DNA of 64,000 nucleotides from Herbaspirillum sp. WKF16 (GTDB taxonomy: Bacteria; Pseudomonadota; Gammaproteobacteria; Burkholderiales; Burkholderiaceae_D): positions 4,402,001-4,466,000 of the forward strand of contig NZ_CP118632.1 of the NCBI RefSeq assembly GCF_028993615.1. Reading direction: 5' to 3'. Made by a program: the position numbers and the translations under genes. Below, piece after piece: positions 18,435-27,778 of the stretch. Each line of letters starts with the position of its first letter. Position 1 is the stretch's first letter. The notes below the pieces were generated by a model. It ran no database searches, was not told the DNA's origin, and saw only the letters and a program-made list of their open reading frames with translations.

Positions 18435-19214
18435 ATGGAATCCACATCCCCCTCCCATTGCACCGGCCGCGTCGCGCTGGTGACCGGCGCGGCGCGCCGC
18501 ATCGGCCGTCACATCGCGCTCGCGCTGGCGCGCGCCGGCTGGGATGTGGCCGTCCATTACAACCGCTCGCGCGACGAGGCCCAACAGCTGGTGGGCGAGA
18601 TCGAGGCGCTGGGCCGGCGCGCGCTGGCCGTGCGCGGCGAGCTGGGCAATGAGGATGAGGTGCGGGATCTCCTGCGCCAGGCGGCCCCGCTGGGCCGTGT
18701 CGGCTGCGTGGTCAACAACGCCTCGCTGTTCGATTTCGACGATGCCGCCAGCTTCGGCAACGAGCGCCTGCTGCGGCACATGAGCGCCAACGTCGGCGCG
18801 CCGGTGCTGCTGGCGCAGGCGCTCTACGAGCTCACGCCCGAAGGCGCGCAGGCGGTGGTGGTCAACCTGCTGGACCAGAAACTGTACAATCCCAACCCCG
18901 ATTACCTGTCGTACACGCTGTCCAAGGCGGCGCTGCACAGCGCCACCACTCTGCTGGCGCAGGCGCTGGCGCCGCGCGTGCGGGTGGTCGGCGTGGCGCC
19001 CGGCCTCACGATGGTCTCGGGCGACCAGACCGCCGAACAGTTCGGCCTGGCGCACCAGGTCACGCCCCTGGGCAAAAGCAGCACGCCGGAGGACGTGGCC
19101 GCCGCGGTCTGCTACGTCGCCTCGGCGCCGGCCATTACCGGCACCACGCTGCTGGTCGATGGCGGCCAGCATTTGCTCCCCCTTTCGCGCGACGTCATGT
19201 TCGTGGCGAAATAA
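18435..19214 (+). CDS. folM: Pteridine reductase / dihydromonapterin reductase-like SDR
   Basis: About 259 aa, short-chain dehydrogenase. The NADP-binding motif TGAARRIGRHIA is followed by the basic HYNRSRDE stretch typical of pteridine reductases. The active-site Tyr and Lys lie in YLSYTLSKAAL. The unusual LLDQKLYNPNPDY segment before the Tyr is characteristic of FolM/PTR1 types. It sits 18 bp before folB, which supports a role in reducing pterins. An upstream in-frame ATG at 18411 would overlap the divergent midA start, so 18435 is preferred. Confidence 0.82.
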   Translation: MESTSPSHCTGRVALVTGAARRIGRHIALALARAGWDVAVHYNRSRDEAQQLVGEIEALGRRALAVRGELGNEDEVRDLLRQAAPLGRVGCVVNNASLFDFDDAASFGNERLLRHMSANVGAPVLLAQALYELTPEGAQAVVVNLLDQKLYNPNPDYLSYTLSKAALHSATTLLAQALAPRVRVVGVAPGLTMVSGDQTAEQFGLAHQVTPLGKSSTPEDVAAAVCYVASAPAITGTTLLVDGGQHLLPLSRDVMFVAK

Positions 19215-19232
19215 TTTTTCTCTCTACTCATC

Positions 19233-19628
19233 ATGCTCTTCCCTGCCCATCCTTCCCTGCAAGATTGCCGCCGCCTGTTCCTGCGCAACTACGAGGTGTT
19301 CATCAACATCGGCGTGCACGAGTTCGAAAAGAAGGGCGAGCAGCGCATCCTGGTCAACGTGGACCTGTACGTCCCGCTGGCCGAGACCACGCCCAAGGCC
19401 GACCAGCTCGATGAAGTGGTCGACTACGACTTCATCCGCTCCACCATCGCGCGGCGCATGGCGCAGGGCCACATCCACCTGCAGGAAACCCTGTGCGACG
19501 ACGTGATGGACGCCATGCTGGCGCACCCCAAGGTACGCGCGGTGCGGGTCTCGACGGAGAAGCCGGACGTCTATCCCGATTGCGATTCGGTGGGCGTGGA
19601 AACCTTCCGCATCAAGAGCGGCAACTGA
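19233..19628 (+). CDS. folB: Dihydroneopterin aldolase
   Basis: 131 aa, one domain. FolB cleaves dihydroneopterin to 6-hydroxymethyl-dihydropterin in folate synthesis. The family segments are visible: [19 protein letters not shown] near the N-terminus, then [11 protein letters not shown], then [12 protein letters not shown] with the substrate-binding glutamate, and a C-terminal [13 protein letters not shown]. It is slightly longer at the N-terminus than most. It is sandwiched between folM and ttcA in a tight co-directional run. Confidence 0.9.
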   Translation: MLFPAHPSLQDCRRLFLRNYEVFINIGVHEFEKKGEQRILVNVDLYVPLAETTPKADQLDEVVDYDFIRSTIARRMAQGHIHLQETLCDDVMDAMLAHPKVRAVRVSTEKPDVYPDCDSVGVETFRIKSGN

Positions 19629-19645
19629 ACCAGACAGGCAGCATC

Positions 19646-20608
19646 ATGAACAACCGACTCCATCCCGAAGCCACTGCGACTGCCGGCCAGGCCACCGACC
19701 TCAAGAAGGCCGAGAAGATCGCCTACGAGAACAACAAGCTGCACAAGCGCCTGTGCCGCCAGGTCGGCCAGGCCATCGGCGACTTCAACATGATCGAGGA
19801 CGGCGACAAGGTGATGGTCTGCCTGTCCGGCGGCAAGGACAGCTACGCCCTGCTGGACATCCTGCTGACCCTGCGCGAGCGCGCGCCGATCCACTTCGAC
19901 ATCGTGGCGGTCAACCTCGACCAGAAGCAGCCGAACTTCCCGGCCGACGTGCTGCCGGCCTACCTGGAGAAGATCGGCGTGCCCTACCACATCGAGAACC
20001 AGGACACCTACAGCATCGTCAAGCGCGTGGTGCCTGAAGGGAAGACCACCTGCGCGCTGTGCTCGCGCCTGCGCCGCGGCATCCTGTACCGCGTGGCCGG
20101 CGAGCTCGGCGCCACCAAGGTCGCGCTGGGCCACCATCGCGACGACATCCTGGAAACCTTCTTCCTGAACATGTTCTTCGGCGCCAAGATCAAGGGCATG
20201 CCACCCAAGCTGCAGTCCGACGACGGCAAGCGCATCGTGATCCGCCCGCTGGCCTACGTGAAGGAAGCCGACCTGATCCGCTACGCCGACGTCAAGCAGT
20301 TCCCCATCATCCCCTGCGACCTGTGCGGCAGCCAGGAGAACCTGCAGCGCAAGCAGATCAAGGGCCTGATGCGCGAATGGGAAAAGAAATTCCCGGGCCG
20401 GGTCGACAACATCTTCTCGGCGCTGTCCACCGTGGCGCCCTCGCACCTGATGGACCGCGAACTGTTCGGTTTCACCGACCTGAAGGCTACCGGCGAAGCC
20501 GACGCCAACGGCGACATCGCCTTCGACGAGGAGCCCTGCGGCACCGGCGGCGCCCTGCCCGGCGGCGAGTTCAGCTCGCAGGTCATTTCCCTGTTCCCGG
20601 CCGACTGA
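19646..20608 (+). CDS. ttcA: tRNA 2-thiocytidine(32) synthetase
   Basis: 320 aa. TtcA thiolates cytidine 32 of certain tRNAs using ATP and an iron-sulfur cluster. The PP-loop [12 protein letters not shown] is at about residues 55-66. Two cysteine pairs (CALC and CDLC) provide cluster ligands, and [14 protein letters not shown] is a conserved family block. The ATG at 19646 is used; the frame is open further upstream within folB. About 410 bp separate it from the next gene. Confidence 0.93.
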   Translation: MNNRLHPEATATAGQATDLKKAEKIAYENNKLHKRLCRQVGQAIGDFNMIEDGDKVMVCLSGGKDSYALLDILLTLRERAPIHFDIVAVNLDQKQPNFPADVLPAYLEKIGVPYHIENQDTYSIVKRVVPEGKTTCALCSRLRRGILYRVAGELGATKVALGHHRDDILETFFLNMFFGAKIKGMPPKLQSDDGKRIVIRPLAYVKEADLIRYADVKQFPIIPCDLCGSQENLQRKQIKGLMREWEKKFPGRVDNIFSALSTVAPSHLMDRELFGFTDLKATGEADANGDIAFDEEPCGTGGALPGGEFSSQVISLFPAD

Positions 20609-20785
20609 GCGCTCGCCTTTTCGCCGGCCTGGCGATACACGGCGTTTCATCACGTGCCCGGCAAACCCGCCCCAAGCGCGGCTTTGCCGGGAGGCGGCGT
20701 AACTGCGGCGGATCCAAAAAGTAAATTTTTGTTGATACAAAGCATATATCCGGGAATGGGCGACAAATACCCTCCTGATCCTCGC

Positions 20786-20815
20786 TTGACCCTCAAAATC
20801 CGCATGGTCTAATCT
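20786..20815 (+). promoter_or_regulatory. Probable promoter of the polysaccharide locus
   Basis: TTGACC (20786-20791) and TAATCT (20810-20815) are 18 bp apart. They point into rfbG and leave a leader of about 200 nt. It is the best sigma-70-like pair in the 20609-21021 gap, which has no supported gene. A less likely pair surrounds TTGATA near 20732. Confidence 0.5.
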
Positions 20816-21021
20816 GACCGTCGCAACTGATGCCAGCGGGCACGGTTGCGGGGGAAGAACAAACATAACCATGAAGTCGTGGTTTCGCAGGGAAACGTGG
20901 CCCCGACACGGAAAACACCGGGAGGCCGGCGGCGTTTCCAGCGCCGGTCATCCGCGCGGATCATCGCATGCGCGCCTCTGCACTCGAACGACTCTATGCA
21001 ACACGTGTATGAGGCTGCCTG

Positions 21022-22098
21022 ATGTCTAATTTTTGGCGCGACAAGCGCGTTTTCGTCACCGGTCACACCGGCTTCAAGGGCAGCTGGCTGACCTTGTGGC
21101 TGCATTTGATGGGAGCGAAAGTCAGTGGCTACTCCCTGCCCGCGCCGACCAATCCCAGCCTGTTCCACCTGGCGCGCCTGCAGGGCTGCGCGCAGACCAC
21201 TACCGGCGACGTGCGCGACCCCAAGCATGTGGCCGACACCATGGCCGCGGTGCAGCCCGACATCGTGTTCCACCTGGCGGCGCAGCCGCTGGTGCGCGAC
21301 TCCTACCTCACGCCGGTCGACACCTATGCCACCAATGTGATGGGCACCGCGCACGTGCTGGAAGCCGTGCGCAACACGCCCAGCGTACGCTCCGTGGTCG
21401 TGGTGACCAGCGACAAATGTTATGAAAACCGCGAATGGCTGTGGGGCTACCGCGAGGACGACCCGATGGGCGGCCACGACCCCTACAGCAGCAGCAAGGG
21501 CGCGGCCGAGCTGGTCACGTCGGCCTATCGCCGCTCCTTCTTCGCCAAGAACCCTGACAACCCGGTGGGCGTGGCCAGCGTACGCGCAGGCAACGTGATC
21601 GGCGGCGGCGACTTCGCGGCCGATCGCCTGATCCCCGACTTCATCCGCGCCCTGGAAAGGGACGAGCCGGTCAGCATCCGCAACCCGCATGCCGTGCGTC
21701 CCTGGCAGTTCGTGCTGGAGCCGCTGTCGGGCTACCTGCAGATCGGCCAGCTGCTCTTCGAGCACGGCGGCAAGTACGCCGAAGGCTGGAACTTCGGCCC
21801 GGCCGATACCGACCTGCAGACCGTGAGCCAGCTGTGCGCCACCTTCAACCACTCGCTCCAGAAGAACGACGTGGAGCCGGTGGAAGTGCGCCTGGAGCCG
21901 CAGGCCAACGCCCCCCACGAAGCGGCCTTCCTGCGCCTGGACATCTCCAAGGTGCGCCAGCGCCTGGACTGGATTCCGAAGATGGAGCTCTACACCGCGC
22001 TGGAGTTGACCGCGCAGTGGTACGCCGGCTACCTCAACAATGAGGACCTGCGCACGCTGTCCGAGAACCAGATCGCTTTCTACCAGAGTCTGACATAA
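21022..22098 (+). CDS. rfbG: CDP-glucose 4,6-dehydratase
   Basis: 358 aa, extended SDR. It converts CDP-glucose to CDP-4-keto-6-deoxyglucose. Visible are the NAD-binding motif VTGHTGFKGSWL, which has the FKG triplet typical of RfbG rather than RfbB, and FHLAAQPLVRDSY. The catalytic Tyr-Lys is in YSSSKGAAELV. The partner rfbF (CDP-glucose pyrophosphorylase) is present but lies 3.8 kb downstream, separated by galE and rfbBCD. It is the first gene after the locus promoter. Confidence 0.92.
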   Translation: MSNFWRDKRVFVTGHTGFKGSWLTLWLHLMGAKVSGYSLPAPTNPSLFHLARLQGCAQTTTGDVRDPKHVADTMAAVQPDIVFHLAAQPLVRDSYLTPVDTYATNVMGTAHVLEAVRNTPSVRSVVVVTSDKCYENREWLWGYREDDPMGGHDPYSSSKGAAELVTSAYRRSFFAKNPDNPVGVASVRAGNVIGGGDFAADRLIPDFIRALERDEPVSIRNPHAVRPWQFVLEPLSGYLQIGQLLFEHGGKYAEGWNFGPADTDLQTVSQLCATFNHSLQKNDVEPVEVRLEPQANAPHEAAFLRLDISKVRQRLDWIPKMELYTALELTAQWYAGYLNNEDLRTLSENQIAFYQSLT

Positions 22099-22131
22099 TC
22101 GCGCTATCGCGAATTTCAGAACAGGTCGACC

Positions 22132-23142
22132 ATGAACATCCTCGTCACCGGCGGCGCCGGCTATATCGGCTCGCATACCTGCGTGGAGTTGCTCAAGGCG
22201 GGCCACGAAGTCATCATCTTCGACAATTTCTGCAACAGCAGCCCCGAATCGGTCGCGCGCGTGCAGAAAATCGCCGGCAAGCCCGTCTCGCTGGTCAAGG
22301 GCGATATCCGCAACCGCGAACAGCTGGAAAGCGTGCTGCGCGAATTCAAATGCGAGGCGGTGATCCACTTCGCCGGCCTGAAGGCCGTCGGTGAGTCGGT
22401 CGAACAGCCGCTGATGTACTACGACAATAACGTGGTCGGCACGGTGCGCCTGCTGGAGGCGATGGAAACCGTCGGCGTGAAGACCATCGTCTTCTCCTCC
22501 TCGGCCACCGTCTATGGCGACCCGCAATACCTGCCGCTGGACGAAGCGCATTCGCTGTCGGCCAGCAACCCGTACGGCCGCAGCAAGATCGTGGTCGAAG
22601 ACATGCTGCGCGACTACCACCGCGCCCACCCGGACTGGAAGATCGCGCTGCTGCGCTACTTCAACCCGGTCGGCGCGCACGAGAGCGGCCTGATCGGCGA
22701 AGACCCGGGCGGCATCCCCAACAACCTGATGCCCTACGTGGCGCAGGTCGCCGTCGGCCGCCGCGAGAAGCTCAGCATCTGGGGCGGCGACTACGCCACG
22801 CCGGACGGCACCGGAGTGCGCGACTTCATCCACGTGGTCGACCTGGCCAACGGCCACCTGGCGGCGCTGCAGGCGTTGACCGAACCGCAGTGCTTCGCAG
22901 TCAACCTGGGCACCGGCATCGGCTACAGCGTGCTGGACGTGGTCAAGGCTTACGAAAAGGCATCCGGCAAGCCGGTGCCCTACGTCATCGCAGGCCGCCG
23001 CCCGGGCGACATCGCCTCGTGCTACGCCAACCCGGCCGAAGCCAAACGCGCGCTGGGATGGGAAGCCAAGCTGGGGCTGGACGCGATGTGCGCGGACTCC
23101 TGGCGTTGGCAGCAGATGAATCCGAACGGGTTCAAGTCGTAA
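22132..23142 (+). CDS. galE: UDP-glucose 4-epimerase
   Basis: 336 aa, the typical GalE length. It interconverts UDP-glucose and UDP-galactose using bound NAD. N-terminal TGGAGYIGSHTC binds the cofactor. FSSSATVYG carries the catalytic Ser/Thr and NPYGRSK the Tyr-Lys pair. Family segments LRYFNPVGAHESG and GTGVRDFIHVVDLA follow. It starts 33 bp after rfbG and supplies UDP-galactose or related sugars to the locus. Confidence 0.95.
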   Translation: MNILVTGGAGYIGSHTCVELLKAGHEVIIFDNFCNSSPESVARVQKIAGKPVSLVKGDIRNREQLESVLREFKCEAVIHFAGLKAVGESVEQPLMYYDNNVVGTVRLLEAMETVGVKTIVFSSSATVYGDPQYLPLDEAHSLSASNPYGRSKIVVEDMLRDYHRAHPDWKIALLRYFNPVGAHESGLIGEDPGGIPNNLMPYVAQVAVGRREKLSIWGGDYATPDGTGVRDFIHVVDLANGHLAALQALTEPQCFAVNLGTGIGYSVLDVVKAYEKASGKPVPYVIAGRRPGDIASCYANPAEAKRALGWEAKLGLDAMCADSWRWQQMNPNGFKS

Positions 23143-23160
23143 GACAACCCGGATGAGATC

Positions 23161-24192
23161 ATGCTCTTCGTAACAGGCGGATCCGGGTTCGTCGGCAGCA
23201 ATTTCATCATCGACTATCTGGCCTTGGGCCGGGATGAGCGCCTGCTCAACATCGACAAGCTGACCTACGCGGGTAACCCGCACAACCTCGACAGCGTGGC
23301 GAACGATCCACGCTATCTGTTTTCGCGCACCGACATCTGCGACGCCGAGACTATGGAGTCGCTCTTTGATCATCACAGGCCACGCGCCGTGGTGCATCTG
23401 GCCGCCGAAAGCCACGTCGACCGTTCCATCGCCAGTCCCACCGAATTTATCCGTACCAACGTGCACGGCACGCTCACGCTGCTGGAGGCGGCGCGCCGTC
23501 ATTGGCAACGGCTTCAAGGAGAAGCGCGGGATTCATTTCGCTTCCTGCACGTTTCCACCGACGAGGTCTATGGCACACTCGGCCCGCAGGATGCTCCATT
23601 CAATGAAGCCACGCCATATGCCCCGAACAATCCGTATTCCGCATCCAAGGCGGCGTCTGACCATCTGGTGCGGGCCTTTCATCACACCTACGGCTTGCCG
23701 GTGCTGACCACGCATTGTTCGAACAACTATGGCCCCTATCATTTCCCTGAGAAGTTGATTCCGCTGGTGATTTCCAACGCGCTGGAGGGCAAGTTGCTGC
23801 CGCTGTACGGCGACGGCATGCAGGTTCGCGACTGGCTGTATGCTGGCGACCATTGCTCGGCCTTGCGTGAAGTGCTGGCCCGGGGCGTTCCCGGCGAAAC
23901 CTACAATATTGGCGGATGGAACGAGCAATCCAACCTTGGCGTGGTCCACGCGCTATGCGACGCGCTCGATGAACTCAAGCCTAAATTTACGGGCAGCTAT
24001 CGGGAGCAAATCGTCTTCGTGCAGGATCGTCCCGGCCACGATCGCCGGTATGCCATCGACGCGCGCAAGATAGAACGCGAGCTGGGCTGGCGCCCTGCCG
24101 AAGATTTTGCCGGCGGCATACGCAAAACCGTCGAATGGTACCTGGCCAACCCGCATTGGGCCGGGAAGGCCCTCGATGGCGGATGGTCCTGA
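23161..24192 (+). CDS. rfbB: dTDP-glucose 4,6-dehydratase
   Basis: 343 aa. RfbB/RmlB makes dTDP-4-keto-6-deoxyglucose. The NAD motif is TGGSGFVGSNFI. Other family blocks are HLAAESHVDRSI, the active-site loop STDEVYGTLG, YSASKAASDHLV with Tyr-Lys, and TTHCSNNYGPYHFPEKLIP. Its product can feed rfbCD toward rhamnose or the DegT-type aminotransferase downstream. The gene for the preceding step, rfbA, is not in this window. Confidence 0.95.
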   Translation: MLFVTGGSGFVGSNFIIDYLALGRDERLLNIDKLTYAGNPHNLDSVANDPRYLFSRTDICDAETMESLFDHHRPRAVVHLAAESHVDRSIASPTEFIRTNVHGTLTLLEAARRHWQRLQGEARDSFRFLHVSTDEVYGTLGPQDAPFNEATPYAPNNPYSASKAASDHLVRAFHHTYGLPVLTTHCSNNYGPYHFPEKLIPLVISNALEGKLLPLYGDGMQVRDWLYAGDHCSALREVLARGVPGETYNIGGWNEQSNLGVVHALCDALDELKPKFTGSYREQIVFVQDRPGHDRRYAIDARKIERELGWRPAEDFAGGIRKTVEWYLANPHWAGKALDGGWS

Positions 24193-24200
24193 AGCAGAAC

Positions 24201-24746
24201 ATGCACATTTCCCCCCTCCCCCTTCCCGGCCTGCTCCTGATCGAGCCGCGTATCTTCAGCGACGCGCGCGGCTCCTTTTATGAAAGCTTCAATGCACGGC
24301 AGTTCCAGGAGCAGACGGGCATCGACGTTCATTTCGTCCAGGACAACCATGCGCATTCGGCACGCGGCGTACTGCGCGGACTGCACTATCAAGTCCGCCA
24401 TCCCCAGGGCAAGCTGGTGCGCGTGGTGCGCGGCGCGGTGTGGGACGTCACCGTCGACATCCGGCGCGGCTCGCCAAGCTTCGGGCAGTGGCACGGGGTG
24501 GAACTGAGCGAGGCCAACCGGCTTCAACTCTGGGTGCCGCCCGGTTTTGCCCACGGCTATTCAGTACTGAGTCCCGAGGCCGAGGTGCTCTACAAAACCA
24601 CGGACTATTGGGCGCCAGAACACGAGCGCTGCATATGCTGGAATGATCCCCGCATCGGCGCGGATTGGAAACTGGACACCCCTCCGGTGCTGTCGGAAAA
24701 GGATCGCAAGGGCATGCCGCTGGCCGAGGCGGAGGTATTTCCATGA
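24201..24746 (+). CDS. rfbC: dTDP-4-dehydrorhamnose 3,5-epimerase
   Basis: About 181 aa cupin. RfbC epimerises C3 and C5 of dTDP-4-keto-6-deoxyglucose. Visible are DARGSFYESF, HFVQDNHAHSARGVLRGLHY with the catalytic His, and WVPPGFAHGYSVLS. The ATG at 24201 aligns with family N-termini; in-frame ATGs at 24135 and 24183 would overlap rfbB. The stop overlaps the rfbD start by four bases. Confidence 0.94.
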   Translation: MHISPLPLPGLLLIEPRIFSDARGSFYESFNARQFQEQTGIDVHFVQDNHAHSARGVLRGLHYQVRHPQGKLVRVVRGAVWDVTVDIRRGSPSFGQWHGVELSEANRLQLWVPPGFAHGYSVLSPEAEVLYKTTDYWAPEHERCICWNDPRIGADWKLDTPPVLSEKDRKGMPLAEAEVFP

Positions 24747-25687
24747 CGGCGCTGCGGATCATGTTGACCGGGGCCAGCGGACAAATCGGAGGCGAGCTTC
24801 GAACCCGCTTTTTGGCCATGGGAGACGCGGTAGAGTTGTTTGCCCCCAATCGGACGCAACTGGATATCGCGCATGCCCGAAGACTGCGCGACGCCATTCG
24901 AGATTTCCGTCCGGCGTTGATCATCAATGCCGCCGCCTGGACGGCGGTAGCAGCCGCAGAGGAAGCGCCTGCCGCCGCGCGCGCGGCCAATGCCGAAGCC
25001 CCGGCAGTCATGGCGGAAGAAGCGCGGCGCTCCGGCATTGCCCTGATTCACTACTCGACCGATTACGTATTCGATGGTCGCGCCTCGAAGCCCTACACCG
25101 AGAACTCGGATCCCCATCCACTGAACGTATACGGGGCGACCAAACGTGATGGCGAGCTGGCCATCGAGGCCTCCGGTGCCGCGCACTGGATCTTCCGCAC
25201 CAGCTGGGTATACAGCCTGCACGGCAACAACTTCATGAAGACGGTAATCAGGCTGCTGCAGCGGCAAGACAGGCTCAGCATCGTCGACGACCAGATCGGC
25301 GCCCCTACCGGGGCAGCCACCATCGCAGATATCTGTTGCGGCCTGCTGGACAGTGGCGGGCCGGACAGGATTGGCGCCACCAGCGGGCTCTATCACCTGA
25401 GCGCGGCCGGCGCCACCTCGTGGCATGGCTATGCCGTACTGATCGCCACCGAATTGCACAGGCTGGGCGTGCCGATGAAAATCAGCAGCCCAGCCGATAT
25501 CGTAGCCGTGCCAAGTTCCGCGTTTCCACCGCCTCCGGCGCGCCCCCTCAATTCGCGACTGTGCTGCGATAAATTATCCGATACGCTGCAGGTGACGCTT
25601 GCGCCATGGGAAAAAGATGTACTCTGTTGCCTGAACGACATGGTCAGACGTCATGACCTCGCGGGCGGCGGACACCTGCCGGAGTGA
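24743..25687 (+). CDS. rfbD: dTDP-4-dehydrorhamnose reductase
   Basis: 314 aa, extended SDR. RfbD reduces the 4-keto group to give dTDP-L-rhamnose. The NAD(P) motif is LTGASGQIGGELR. INAAAWTAVAAAEE, STDYVFDG and YGATKRDGELAI carry the expected cofactor and Tyr-Lys residues, and RTSWVYS is also present. The ATG at 24743 overlaps the rfbC stop (ATGA). It ends 180 bp before rfbF. Confidence 0.94.
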   Translation: MTALRIMLTGASGQIGGELRTRFLAMGDAVELFAPNRTQLDIAHARRLRDAIRDFRPALIINAAAWTAVAAAEEAPAAARAANAEAPAVMAEEARRSGIALIHYSTDYVFDGRASKPYTENSDPHPLNVYGATKRDGELAIEASGAAHWIFRTSWVYSLHGNNFMKTVIRLLQRQDRLSIVDDQIGAPTGAATIADICCGLLDSGGPDRIGATSGLYHLSAAGATSWHGYAVLIATELHRLGVPMKISSPADIVAVPSSAFPPPPARPLNSRLCCDKLSDTLQVTLAPWEKDVLCCLNDMVRRHDLAGGGHLPE

Positions 25688-25867
25688 AACAGCGGCAGAG
25701 GCGCCGCAGATAAATTTCCAAAGAGAAATATCAATGCATGGAATGCACGGCATTTTCCCTGCTGATCCGAGTATGAAGACGAGCCGTTTCGTGTTCCAAT
25801 TGCGTTGGATCAACACAGCCGGAGAGGCCGGTGGCGGATCTTATCGAATGAAATACAATCAACGCAC

Positions 25868-26638
25868 ATGAAAGTCGTCATTCTTGCAGGCGGGCTGGGC
25901 ACCAGAATCAGCGAAGAGACCGCATTGCGTCCAAAACCCATGGTCGAAATCGGCGGCAAGCCGGTGCTGTGGCACATCATGCAGATCTACGCCGCACACG
26001 GCCTGACCGAGTTCGTGGTGTGCTGCGGCTATCGCGGCTACATGATCAAGGAATATTTCGCCAATTACTTCCTGCACAACTCGGACATCACCGTCGACCT
26101 GTCCACCAATGCGCTGGAAGTCCACGAACGTCATACCCCGCCATGGAAGGTGACGCTGATCGATACCGGCCAGGACACCATGACCGGCGGCCGCTTGAAG
26201 CGTGTGCGGCAATTCATCGGCGACGAGGATTTCTGCTTCACCTATGGCGATGGCGTGGGGGATGTCGACATCAGTGCGGCCATCCGCTATCACAAATCGC
26301 ACGGCAAGCTGGCCACGGTAACCGCGTCCCAGCCTCCGGGCCGCTTCGGCGCGCTCAAGATCGAAGACGACAAAGTGCTGAGCTTCAAGGAAAAACCGGT
26401 CGATGAGAGCGGCTGGATCAACGCCGGCTTCTTCGTGTTATCGCCTAAAGTAATCGACTACATCGCCGATGATTCAACTGTATGGGAACAAGAGCCCATC
26501 GAACAACTGGCCCAGCAGGACAACCTGAGGGTGCATTTCCACCGTGGCTTCTGGCAACCGATGGATACGTTGCGGGACAAGACCAATCTGGAAGCCTTGT
26601 GGCAGGACGGCAAAGCCCCCTGGAAGAAGTGGGATTGA
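25868..26638 (+). CDS. rfbF: Glucose-1-phosphate cytidylyltransferase
   Basis: 256 aa nucleotidyltransferase that forms CDP-glucose. The signature [21 protein letters not shown] is shortened here to its core AGGLGTRI and [10 protein letters not shown]. The family also shows [23 protein letters not shown] and the C-terminal [15 protein letters not shown]. It supplies the substrate of RfbG, placed 3.8 kb upstream. Locus order rfbG-galE-rfbBCD-rfbF is unusual. Confidence 0.94.
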   Translation: MKVVILAGGLGTRISEETALRPKPMVEIGGKPVLWHIMQIYAAHGLTEFVVCCGYRGYMIKEYFANYFLHNSDITVDLSTNALEVHERHTPPWKVTLIDTGQDTMTGGRLKRVRQFIGDEDFCFTYGDGVGDVDISAAIRYHKSHGKLATVTASQPPGRFGALKIEDDKVLSFKEKPVDESGWINAGFFVLSPKVIDYIADDSTVWEQEPIEQLAQQDNLRVHFHRGFWQPMDTLRDKTNLEALWQDGKAPWKKWD

Positions 26639-26693
26639 CGTCGCGGCCAGCACGTGTTTCACCAATACTGAAATTTCTTATCTAAGGTTCAAT

Positions 26694-26927
26694 ATGAACA
26701 TCGAAGCATTCTCCGCCGAATTCGCTGACGCAATCGAAGTCGATCCGCAACTGGTCAATGGCGATACCGTCTTCAAAGATCTGGAAATCTGGGATTCGCT
26801 GGCAGTGCTGGTGGTCATCGCAATGTCCGACGCCAAGTTCGGCGCCACCATCAACGGCGATGACATCAAGAACGCGTCCACCGTCACCGATCTCTACAGC
26901 GTGGTTCAATCGCGCCAGAAGAAGTAA
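26694..26927 (+). CDS. Acyl carrier protein
   Basis: 77 aa, acidic. The 4'-phosphopantetheine attachment site is Ser35 in WDSLAVL, a variant of the usual DSL motif. It starts after a purine-rich TAAGGTTCAAT site. It is followed by a ketoreductase-like SDR and a KAS III-like gene. That context says it carries a dedicated acyl chain for sugar modification rather than serving bulk fatty-acid synthesis. Confidence 0.88.
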   Translation: MNIEAFSAEFADAIEVDPQLVNGDTVFKDLEIWDSLAVLVVIAMSDAKFGATINGDDIKNASTVTDLYSVVQSRQKK

Positions 26928-26983
26928 GGAATTGACCGATTTTGCTCAAGAAGCAAGATCGTTGACACCTACAGCTCAACACC

Positions 26984-27727
26984 ATGGATTGCAAAGACAA
27001 AATCCTGCTGGTCACGGGGGCTACCTCCGGGATCGGCAAGACTTGCGTAACACGCTTGCTGGAGGCTGGCGCCCGCGTCATCGGCGTGGGACGCAATGAG
27101 GAACGACTGGCCAGATTGCGGGACGAATATGGCGAGCGTTTCGAAGGAATCGCCTTCAACCTTGCCGATACCGACAACCTTAAGGACCTGGTGGCCAAAC
27201 TGCCCACCATCGACGGCGTCGTGATGTCGGCAGGAGTGGCTCACAACAATCCCGTCAAATATCTCAAACGCGAGATCTTCGACGAGACACTGGCGATCAA
27301 TCTGATCAGCCCGACGCTGCTGGCCGTGGATATCTGCAATGCGAAGAAAATGCGCGACCGCGGCTCAATCGTCTTCCTGTCCTCGATTACCGGCACATCG
27401 GTCGTCATCAAGGGATTGCTCGCCTACAGCATCAGCAAGGCAGGCCTGACCGGCGCAACCATGTCCTTGGCCACCGAACTGTCCACGCGCGGGATTCGAG
27501 TCAATAGCGTGGCGCCTGCCATGGTCGCCACTGAAATGGCTGATCGAACTGAAGACTTCCTGTCGAACGAAACCATCGAAGCAGACAAGAGAACCTATCC
27601 GTTGGGCAAACGTTACGCGACCGCGCGCGAAGTAGCTGACCTGGTGACATTCCTGCTCTCGGACTCGAGCTCGTTCATCACGGGACAAACCATCACCATC
27701 GACGGCGGCCGGTCCTTCCAGTACTGA
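26984..27727 (+). CDS. 3-oxoacyl-ACP reductase-like SDR (FabG family)
   Basis: 247 aa classical short-chain dehydrogenase. It has the cofactor motif TGATSGIGKTCV, the SAG variant of NAG (VVMSAGVAHN), catalytic Ser in FLSSITGT, Tyr-Lys in AYSISKAGLTGA, and a C-terminal ITGQTITIDGG. Neighbouring ACP and KAS III genes suggest it reduces a 3-ketoacyl-ACP to the 3-hydroxyacyl form. A role as a sugar ketoreductase cannot be excluded. Confidence 0.82.
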   Translation: MDCKDKILLVTGATSGIGKTCVTRLLEAGARVIGVGRNEERLARLRDEYGERFEGIAFNLADTDNLKDLVAKLPTIDGVVMSAGVAHNNPVKYLKREIFDETLAINLISPTLLAVDICNAKKMRDRGSIVFLSSITGTSVVIKGLLAYSISKAGLTGATMSLATELSTRGIRVNSVAPAMVATEMADRTEDFLSNETIEADKRTYPLGKRYATAREVADLVTFLLSDSSSFITGQTITIDGGRSFQY

Positions 27728-27778
27728 ACCGCCCAAGTCCGGCCGGAGCGCGTGCTTGCAGGCCCTAGGAGATTGAAC

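Noticed and set aside
20809..23517. 902-codon minus-strand frame opposite rfbG-galE-rfbB
   Set aside because: It is the antisense of three well-recognised SDR genes and only reflects high third-position GC.
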